A stretch of 50,348 nucleotides of DNA from Candidatus Gastranaerophilales bacterium. GTDB taxonomy: Bacteria > Cyanobacteriota > Vampirovibrionia > Gastranaerophilales > Gastranaerophilaceae. The translations under genes were made by a program, and so were the position numbers. The notes beneath the pieces are model-generated. The model searched no databases. It had not been told where the DNA came from and saw nothing but the letters and a program-made list of their open reading frames with translations. Each line of letters starts with the position of its first letter. The first letter of the stretch is position 1. The DNA is taken from positions 1 through 50,348 of the forward strand of contig CALURI010000015.1 in NCBI GenBank assembly GCA_944323135.1. The letters are read 5' to 3'. Below are positions 44,506-50,348 of this stretch, in pieces.

Positions 44506-46180
44506 TAATATTCTGCTTTTTGGTGGAGAAACAAAAAATGAAAATATGCCTGTCGGTTTTTATTCCTCTCTTGCATTGTTACCATTAAGAGGAAAACCTG
44601 TTATTTGGTGGCAGTTAAATAACTTAAAAAAATATGGTATGGATAAGTTTATAATTGCGGTATGCAGTAATAATTTTAAACTTATTGATTATATAAAAAA
44701 TATTTTAATAGAGAATTTTAATATTGAATTAGTGCTTGTAAGCAGTAAAAAAAATATTTTGAGCTCTTTAAAATATTCACTTCAAAAAGCTGATTTAAGT
44801 TTGCCTACAAGAGTTGTATTAGGTGATACTTTAATCCCTGAAAGTATTAATGATGAAACAGATGTACTTTTTACTTCTAAAGATATAATTACTTCTGATA
44901 GTTGGTGTTTGGTAGAAAAAGATTCTAAAAATTATGTAACAGAATTTTTTGATAAACAGAAAAATCTTGATTTAACTAATAAAGAAGTACTTGTTGGATA
45001 TTATGCATTTTCAGATACTAAGTATCTTTTAAATTGTTGTGTGAAATCAAGATTAATGTTAAAAAAAGAAATATCTACAGCTCTTAAAACTTATCAGGAA
45101 CGTTATAGATTAAAAGCTGTATTAATAAATGATTGGTATGATTTAGGACATACTTCAGGTTTAATAAAGTCTAAAAATCTTTTATTTAACGCAAGATGTT
45201 TTAATTCAATTTCTGTTGATACTGAAAGGGGTTTATTAATAAAAACAAGTACAAAAATTCAGAAATTGGAAGATGAGGCTTTGTGGTATGAAAATATTCC
45301 TGATGAATTGAAGATATTCTCTCCTCGTTTAATAAGTTTTGAAAAGGATAATAATATCGCTAAATTAGTTCAGGAATTGTACGGGTATCAATCATTGCAG
45401 GAACTTTATTTGTCAGGTGCCGTAAATATTGAAGATTGGCATTATATAATTGAAAGACTTCTATCTTTACATAAAAGATTTGAAAATTATAAATCAGATG
45501 TTGATAAAAGTGCATTAAAATGGTTATATTTTGACAAAACAAAAGAAAGATTGCAGGATTTGCGAAATCAAAATCATTATTGGATTAAAAAATTAGACAA
45601 TGAGTTTGAGTATATAAACGGTAAACAATATAAAGGGATTGCAACTTTAATTTCAGGTATAGAAGATGTTTGTAATAAATTAAGCCAAAATGGGACATTT
45701 ACAGTTATTCATGGTGATTATTGTTTTTCCAATATATTATTTGATTCAAACAATTACGTTTTTAAATTGATAGATCCTCGCGGAAGGCTTAATGGCGAAC
45801 CAACAATTTTTGGGGATCCGAGATATGATATTGCTAAATTAAGACACAGTGTTGTCGGGTTGTATGATTTTATTGTTCAAGACATGTTTAAAATTGAAGA
45901 AACTGAATCAAGATTTAATTATAAAATTTTATCCAGTGCAGATTATGATGTGTTAGGAAAAATATTCGATAAATTGGTACAAGACAACGGTTTTGATAAT
46001 GAAGAAATAAAATTTATTGAAGGTTTATTATTTTTATCAATGATTCCTTTACATAAAGATAATGTTCAGCGTCAAAAAATGTTTTATATAAAAGCATTGG
46101 AATTATTAAATGAAACAGTAAAACAAACAAAATGGGATAAAGAAAAAGATGACAGAGAAAAAGCTTCGTATATGTATTGA
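44492..46180 (+). CDS. Nucleotidyltransferase-like / APH-type phosphotransferase fusion
   Basis: 562-aa two-domain protein. The first ~230 residues resemble a sugar nucleotidyltransferase (LPLRGKPVIWWQ, VVLGDTLIP), but the glycine-rich loop is degenerate (GGETKNENMPVG), so catalysis there is doubtful. The second half is an aminoglycoside/choline kinase-like domain with HGDYCFSN (His407, Asp409, Asn414) and IDPRG (Asp428), the Brenner motif and metal aspartate, so it should be an active small-molecule kinase. Start is TTG with GGGAGGG just upstream, inside the previous gene. It overlaps the HAD gene by 32 bases. The likely role is to phosphorylate the compound that the preceding enzyme activates. 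Confidence 0.83.
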   Translation: MQKFNNILLFGGETKNENMPVGFYSSLALLPLRGKPVIWWQLNNLKKYGMDKFIIAVCSNNFKLIDYIKNILIENFNIELVLVSSKKNILSSLKYSLQKADLSLPTRVVLGDTLIPESINDETDVLFTSKDIITSDSWCLVEKDSKNYVTEFFDKQKNLDLTNKEVLVGYYAFSDTKYLLNCCVKSRLMLKKEISTALKTYQERYRLKAVLINDWYDLGHTSGLIKSKNLLFNARCFNSISVDTERGLLIKTSTKIQKLEDEALWYENIPDELKIFSPRLISFEKDNNIAKLVQELYGYQSLQELYLSGAVNIEDWHYIIERLLSLHKRFENYKSDVDKSALKWLYFDKTKERLQDLRNQNHYWIKKLDNEFEYINGKQYKGIATLISGIEDVCNKLSQNGTFTVIHGDYCFSNILFDSNNYVFKLIDPRGRLNGEPTIFGDPRYDIAKLRHSVVGLYDFIVQDMFKIEETESRFNYKILSSADYDVLGKIFDKLVQDNGFDNEEIKFIEGLLFLSMIPLHKDNVQRQKMFYIKALELLNETVKQTKWDKEKDDREKASYMY

Positions 46181-46526
46181 TTTAGACGGTACGATATGTA
46201 CTATAAAAAAGCCGGGTGAAAGTTACGCTGATGTTAAAGTTATGCCCGGAGCAAAGGAATTTATAGACAGTTTGAAAGCTGATGGGCATACAATAATTAT
46301 CAATACTGCCAGAAATATGCAGACTCAAGGGCATAATGTCGGTAAAGTAATGAAAAATATCGGCAAGATTACTCTTGATTGGCTGGATGAAAATGAAATT
46401 CAATATGATGAGATATTTTTTGGCAAACCAAATGCAGATATTACGATAGATGACAGAGTAATAAAGTTTGAAAGCTGGCAGAAAATGGATAAAGAAGATG
46501 TTTTAAAGCAAGCTAAGGACAGATAA
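46149..46526 (+). CDS. Small HAD-family phosphatase (capsule biosynthesis type)
   Basis: 125-aa haloacid dehalogenase-fold phosphatase lacking a cap domain. The nucleophile motif is Asp11-Leu-Asp13-Gly-Thr (DLDGT), the second motif Thr/Ser region is NTARN, and the acidic motif is ITIDDRVIKF. Proteins of this size and pattern are often annotated as capsule biosynthesis phosphatases. It overlaps the kinase fusion by 32 bases and completes the triad; together they could make, proofread and activate a phosphorylated precursor. Confidence 0.87.
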   Translation: MTEKKLRICIDLDGTICTIKKPGESYADVKVMPGAKEFIDSLKADGHTIIINTARNMQTQGHNVGKVMKNIGKITLDWLDENEIQYDEIFFGKPNADITIDDRVIKFESWQKMDKEDVLKQAKDR

Positions 46527-46553
46527 TTTAAAGTTTTTATTTTATTTTCTGTT

Positions 46554-46580
46554 TATAATATTATTATTTTAATATATAAT
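46554..46580 (+). promoter_or_regulatory. Possible promoter of the WavE-like pair
   Basis: In the 110-base gap before the WavE-like genes there are two perfect TATAAT hexamers, at 46554-46559 and 46575-46580. Neither has a good -35 at standard spacing. The gap makes a separate transcript likely, but which hexamer is used cannot be judged. Confidence 0.3.
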
Positions 46581-46636
46581 AAAAAGAAACTATCTTTTTT
46601 AGAATACGTAAATTGATTAAGTGAGTTAAGTAGGAT

Positions 46637-47710
46637 ATGCAAATTTCAAGCAAAGATTTGTCTGTTGTTGTACAAGGAGCTGTAAGTTCCTTAGAGACTT
46701 CTTTGTGTTTGAAAAGTGTTAGAAAGTATTTGCCGGAAGCTCAAATTATACTTTCAACTTGGAAGGGTTCAGATGTTTCTCAATATGATGGTTTGTATGA
46801 TGAACTTGTTTTAAGTGACGATCCAGGAGCTGTAATATTTGATATTAAAGATAAAAAAACGAACAGTTTAAACAGAATTCTTGTATCAAGCCGTAACGGA
46901 ATAGAAAAAACAGAAAGACCCTATGTATTAAGAATAAGAACGGATTTAGTACTAAAAAATGATAATCTTTTAAGGTTATATGATAATTTCAAGGTTAGGA
47001 ATAAGGAAAAATCTCTTTTCAAACAAAGAATTTTTGCCTATGATATTTTTTCTTTAAAATTTAATGTATGTAAAAATAAAACGCAATCTCTTTTATTTCA
47101 TATTTCTGATTGGTGTTATTTTGGTTTACAGGAAGATATTAAAGAGTTATTTAATGTTGCTGAAGTTAAGGAACCCGAATTTTCAGAGTATTTTAAAACT
47201 CATCAAAAATTATCAGATGATATTTATATTTCAAGAATGTGGAAAATGTCTCCTGAACAATATTTTACTTATAGTAATGCTTTGAAAGTTTTTAAGAATT
47301 TAAAATTTGAAAATTATCTGGATGTTAATGCGGAAAATATTAAAATTTCAGAAGACTTTATAATAAATAATTTTAGAATATTTGCTCCTGAAGAATGGGG
47401 AATTTATTCTCTCAAAAAACAATATAAAAGAACGAATATGGAAGCAAGAAATTTGTTTTCTTATTATTCTTATTTAACTCAGAAAAAAGATTATAAAAAA
47501 TACTGTGATTCTTCAATTGAAATAAAGGATGTAGAATTTTTTGAAAAATTATATGAAATTAAATATTTTGAACAGTTGAGAAAACATTTTGTATTGATAA
47601 GAGTAGTAAGTCCAGAGAAAAAAATATTTGAAATTTTTTCTTTACTTTTATATTTATTCAAATTTTTATATACATTATTTATGGAGGTATTATGCAAAAA
47701 GAAAAAATAA
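46637..47710 (+). CDS. WavE-like lipopolysaccharide synthesis protein (copy 1)
   Basis: 357-aa protein of the WavE family, named after a Vibrio cholerae LPS core gene and related to glycosyltransferases. Family features are LSVVVQGAV (residues 8-16), SVRKYLPEAQIILSTWKGSD, a conserved R-x-RTD motif (VLRIRTDLV) that may be the metal/donor site, HISDWCYFG, and SPEQYF. A hydrophobic, basic C-terminus suggests membrane association. It overlaps the next gene, a paralogue, by 19 bases. The transferred group is unknown. Confidence 0.85.
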   Translation: MQISSKDLSVVVQGAVSSLETSLCLKSVRKYLPEAQIILSTWKGSDVSQYDGLYDELVLSDDPGAVIFDIKDKKTNSLNRILVSSRNGIEKTERPYVLRIRTDLVLKNDNLLRLYDNFKVRNKEKSLFKQRIFAYDIFSLKFNVCKNKTQSLLFHISDWCYFGLQEDIKELFNVAEVKEPEFSEYFKTHQKLSDDIYISRMWKMSPEQYFTYSNALKVFKNLKFENYLDVNAENIKISEDFIINNFRIFAPEEWGIYSLKKQYKRTNMEARNLFSYYSYLTQKKDYKKYCDSSIEIKDVEFFEKLYEIKYFEQLRKHFVLIRVVSPEKKIFEIFSLLLYLFKFLYTLFMEVLCKKKK

Positions 47711-48786
47711 CATCAGATGAAATTAGTGTTGTTATACAAGGACCTGTGCATAAAATCCGAACTAAGCAATGTATAGACAGTGTGAGAAAATTTTTGCCGC
47801 AAGCCGAAATTATTTTATCTACTTGGGAAGATACAGATGTAGATGGGTTGGATTATGATATTTTGATAATGAGTAAAGACCCTGGTGGTATACTTCAAAA
47901 AAACTTTAAAAATAAAAAGATGTATGGGAATTTAAACCGTATGATTACATCTACTAATTCCGGAATTGAAAAAGCTTCAAGAAAATATATTTTAAAACTT
48001 CGATCTGATATGATTATTGATAGTACAAATTTTTTGAATATGTTTTTTGAATTTCCAAACAGATGTGAGCAATACAAATTGTTTGAAAAACGAATATTAG
48101 CATCAACATTATTTTCAAAGTTTGCGGAAGTAAAACACGGAAAACGTCAAGAGATTGCTTTTCATATTTCTGACTGGTGGTTTTTCGGATTAAGTTGCGA
48201 TATTAAAAAATATTTGTTAGCATCTCAACTTGTAGAGGAACCGTATTTTTCAAATTATTTTGAGTATCCTGAGAATAAAGATAAAAAATCGGTTTATATA
48301 AAATTTTCCTGGCGTTTTTCTCCTGAACAGTATTTGGGGTATTCCTGTTTTTCAAAATACTTTCCGGATGTAAGAATGGAAGATTGTTCTGATGTGTCTG
48401 ATAGTATAAATAAAAAGTCACAGATTTGCCTTGCTAATAATTTTATTTTCTTAGAATATAAGCAATCAGGGATAAGAAACTTGAAAATGGCTTGTAGTAA
48501 ATATGAACCATTCAGCGGAGAACAATATTTGGATTTATATAATTTTTATAATTTTGAAATGCAATACAGCAAATATTGCGATTTTTCTTATGTTCCGAAA
48601 TCTCAGAGTATTTTGTTTAAAGATAAAAAAGCAGGACTAAAAATTCTTCGTTTTTATAAGCATTTGTATAAATTGTTTGATGAACAAGTTGCTAAAAAAG
48701 AAAAATTTGAACAGTTTTTTATTGGAATTCCGGTATCTGCTTTATCTCTTATACCTGTGTTGTTTAGAATTTTGAGATGTAAGTAG
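47692..48786 (+). CDS. WavE-like lipopolysaccharide synthesis protein (copy 2)
   Basis: 364-aa tandem paralogue of the preceding protein, alignable along most of its length: ISVVIQGPV, SVRKFLPQAEIILSTWEDTD, LKLRSDMI, HISDWWFFG and SPEQYLGY match position by position. The divergence is old enough that only motifs are identical, so the copies probably act on different acceptors. GGAGG lies a few bases before the ATG inside the upstream gene. It converges with lactate dehydrogenase eight bases downstream and closes the plus-strand polysaccharide block. Confidence 0.85.
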   Translation: MQKEKITSDEISVVIQGPVHKIRTKQCIDSVRKFLPQAEIILSTWEDTDVDGLDYDILIMSKDPGGILQKNFKNKKMYGNLNRMITSTNSGIEKASRKYILKLRSDMIIDSTNFLNMFFEFPNRCEQYKLFEKRILASTLFSKFAEVKHGKRQEIAFHISDWWFFGLSCDIKKYLLASQLVEEPYFSNYFEYPENKDKKSVYIKFSWRFSPEQYLGYSCFSKYFPDVRMEDCSDVSDSINKKSQICLANNFIFLEYKQSGIRNLKMACSKYEPFSGEQYLDLYNFYNFEMQYSKYCDFSYVPKSQSILFKDKKAGLKILRFYKHLYKLFDEQVAKKEKFEQFFIGIPVSALSLIPVLFRILRCK

Positions 48787-48794
48787 ATTGATTG

Positions 48795-49760
48795 TTAAAT
48801 ATTTATGCTTTTTAAAACATTTTGCAGGCTAGTAGCAGATTCTTTTAACCTTTTTGCTTCTTCATCATTAAGTTGTATCGGAACCAGTGTTTCAACGCCG
48901 TTTTTGCCGACAATTGCCGGCATGCTTAATGAAATATTTGAGATATCGTATTCTCCATGCATCATTGAAGATATCGGAAGGATTGATTTTTCATCTCTGA
49001 CAATCGCTTCACAAATTCGTTTTACAGACATTGCAATACCGTAATATGTTGCTTTCTTCCTTGAAATGATTTCATAGGCGCTGTTTTTTACTTTTAGAGC
49101 AATTTCATCCGTATCTTTTTCGTGATTAAAATGTCCTCGCATTTCACAAAATTTATTAAGTGGAATTCCTGAAACATTTGCGCTGCTGTATGCAGCAATT
49201 TCACTATCTCCATGTTCTCCTATGATAAATGCGTGAACACTTCTGCTATCAACATTAAGATGTTCTCCGATTGAGTATTTTAATCTTGCGGTATCAAGAA
49301 CAGTACCTGAACCTATTACTCTGTTTTCAGGTAACCCGCTTAATTTAACGGCGACAGTTGTTAAAATATCAACAGGGTTAGATACGATAATTAATATCCC
49401 TTTGAAATCTCTCTGTTTAATTTCAGGCAGAATTGTTTTAAATATTTCAACGTTTTTATGTACTAAATCAAGTCTGGTTTCTCCGGGTTTTTGGTTTGCG
49501 CCAGCGGTAATAATTACAATTGAAGCATTTTCAATGTCATCATAATTCCCTGCATATATTTTCATTGGCTTTGCAAAAGGAATTCCGTGACTAATATCCA
49601 AAGCTTCTCCTTCCGCTCTTCCATAATCAGCATCAATCATTGCAATTTCTGAAAATAAACCGCTTTGCATTAAACTAAAAACACAAGCAGAGCCAACAAA
49701 ACCACAGCCTATCATTACAGCTTTTCTAAAATTTAAACAATTCAAACATTTGTTATCCAT
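48795..49760 (-). CDS. ldh: L-lactate dehydrogenase
   Basis: 321-aa NAD-dependent enzyme reducing pyruvate to L-lactate in fermentation. The Rossmann motif is GCGFVGS, a slight variant of GxGxxG. Substrate residues match lactate rather than malate dehydrogenase: Gln90 (specificity position; Arg in MDH), Arg96, the Asp156/His183 proton relay (spacing 27, as in canonical LDH), Arg159, and IGEHGDSE around the catalytic histidine. A cysteine-bearing N-terminal tail (KCLNCLN) is unusual. It is not part of the polysaccharide pathway and marks the border of the cluster. AAGGAA precedes the ATG. Confidence 0.95.
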   Translation of the reverse strand: MDNKCLNCLNFRKAVMIGCGFVGSACVFSLMQSGLFSEIAMIDADYGRAEGEALDISHGIPFAKPMKIYAGNYDDIENASIVIITAGANQKPGETRLDLVHKNVEIFKTILPEIKQRDFKGILIIVSNPVDILTTVAVKLSGLPENRVIGSGTVLDTARLKYSIGEHLNVDSRSVHAFIIGEHGDSEIAAYSSANVSGIPLNKFCEMRGHFNHEKDTDEIALKVKNSAYEIISRKKATYYGIAMSVKRICEAIVRDEKSILPISSMMHGEYDISNISLSMPAIVGKNGVETLVPIQLNDEEAKRLKESATSLQNVLKSINI

Positions 49761-50060
49761 ATTTTTATTCCTTATTAATTTCTTGATTAACAGTAATTTT
49801 TATACAGATTTAATAAAATTTCAATTATCCAAATTGTTAAATATTTAAAATTTTAATTATTTAATAATTTTTTATATTTATTAATTATTTTTTTATCTTC
49901 ATCACCGATTAACAAAAGATCCATATAATCAATTTTATTTGTAGTTATTTCTTTAATTTGTATGAGTTAAAATAGTCCAAATTATTTTTGTGTAGAAATT
50001 TTCATTATATCCTAATACTTGTTATTACAAATTTAGAGAATATTTTCTTTGCTATTTAAA
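49761..50060. other. Intergenic region upstream of ldh
   Basis: About 300 AT-rich bases that should include the ldh promoter. The only other content I can support is a short acetyltransferase-like remnant (49853-49966). No terminator hairpin is obvious. Confidence 0.4.
49853..49966 (-). pseudogene. GNAT-acetyltransferase-like N-terminal remnant
   Basis: A 37-codon minus-strand frame without a start codon reads IQIKEITTNKIDYMDLLLIG followed by DEDKKIINKYKKLLNN and a stop. The D-Y-M-x-L-L-L-x-x-D-E pattern followed by a helix resembles the beginning of a group of small GNAT acetyltransferases, as far as I can recall. Nothing of the acetyl-CoA-binding part remains, so this is a dead fragment. 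The family assignment is tentative. Confidence 0.3.
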
Positions 50061-50348
50061 TTAATATAATATTGGTTGTTTTTTTATCATTTCAATCCAC
50101 TGTTCAAGAGAAACTTCGGTCAAATACATATTCGGTGAAAAATCAACTAGTGTAGCTCCGCCATTTTTGTAATAATCATTCAAAAAATGCTCTAATGTTG
50201 CGGACCAATTGATAACGACTTTTTTATTATTGTCACGTTCGAGAAAGATATATTTTGAATTCTCTCGTGGTGATTTTTGATTTAAACTTGAAAATTCTTG
50301 TAAAATTTTTGTTGAATCTTCAAGTGGTCTTTTCGCATCAGGTAGTCT
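50061..50348 (-). CDS. Partial hypothetical protein, cut by the right window edge
   Basis: A minus-strand frame is open from the window edge (50348) to TAA at 50061-50063, 95 codons with no internal stop; the start lies outside the window. The peptide is well-balanced and protein-like (KYIFLERDNNKKVVINWSAT, later NGGATLVDFSPNMYLTEVS, then EQWIEMIKKQ). I do not recognise the family. No membrane helix is present in the visible part. Confidence 0.65.
   Translation of the reverse strand, partial: RLPDAKRPLEDSTKILQEFSSLNQKSPRENSKYIFLERDNNKKVVINWSATLEHFLNDYYKNGGATLVDFSPNMYLTEVSLEQWIEMIKKQPILY

Noticed and set aside
48795-49760. Malate dehydrogenase
   Set aside because: The specificity position is Gln90 rather than Arg, and the surrounding pattern is that of L-lactate dehydrogenase.

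Overview
The window is very AT-rich bacterial DNA with dense, mostly overlapping gene strings. It encodes a surface-polysaccharide (O-antigen or capsule-like) assembly region. Outer-membrane-type export and lipopolysaccharide-type genes (a multi-SLBB export protein, a Wzz-like protein, Wzy, a WbaP-like initiating transferase, two WavE-like proteins) point to a diderm. The extreme AT bias, a KdpD sensor without its usual N-terminal domain, an L-lactate dehydrogenase, CoA-activase/dehydratase-like iron-sulfur proteins and a small protein opening with NISFGAKF together suggest an anaerobic gut bacterium, possibly Gastranaerophilales (Vampirovibrionia/'Melainabacteria'). That placement is inference from gene content, not from a marker gene.

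Layout. 1-337: nothing recognised. 338-2340 (minus): a KtrB/TrkH-type K+ channel translationally coupled to an unknown membrane-like protein. 2514-5133 (plus): KdpD-like kinase and KdpE-like regulator. 5378-5935: an unknown protein. 5936-6829: a decayed intergenic zone with one tRNA (anticodon CAT), two terminators, a two-copy repeat and coding-looking fragments. 6830-9565: Wzz-like protein and, divergently, a MurJ-like flippase. 9578-23338 (minus, listed downstream to upstream): GT2, pyruvyltransferase fusion, acyltransferase, GT4, acyltransferase, Wzy, GT4, GT2, WbaP-like initiator, PAP2 phosphatase and a radical SAM protein. 23443-24300 (plus): lipid kinase. 24304-31339 (minus): SLBB export protein, radical SAM/SPASM protein, CoA-activase-like protein, PHP hydrolase, DUF2229-like protein.

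31648-43632 (plus) is one long operon: GT2, RfbF, RfbG, RfbH, both halves of a split transketolase, a hexapeptide acyltransferase, an RfbJ-like reductase, a frameshifted acyltransferase, an FkbM methyltransferase and two more GT2 enzymes. 43735-46526 (plus) is a nucleotidyltransferase / nucleotidyltransferase-kinase fusion / HAD phosphatase triad, and 46637-48786 holds two tandem WavE-like proteins. L-lactate dehydrogenase faces them at 48795-49760. The right edge has a GNAT-like remnant and a gene cut by the window end.

How it fits together (inference): the WbaP-like enzyme loads the first sugar on undecaprenyl phosphate. GT2 and GT4 enzymes extend it, acyl-, pyruvyl- and methyltransferases decorate it, the MurJ-like flippase and Wzy move and polymerise it, and the Wzz-like and SLBB proteins control length and export. 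RfbFGH make a CDP-3,6-dideoxy-4-keto sugar. The split transketolase and reductase next to them suggest this is converted into a branched or otherwise unusual deoxy sugar. This sugar module, the activase/PHP/radical SAM cluster, and an acyltransferase whose frame is broken at a (TA)5 tract are the points most worth follow-up.
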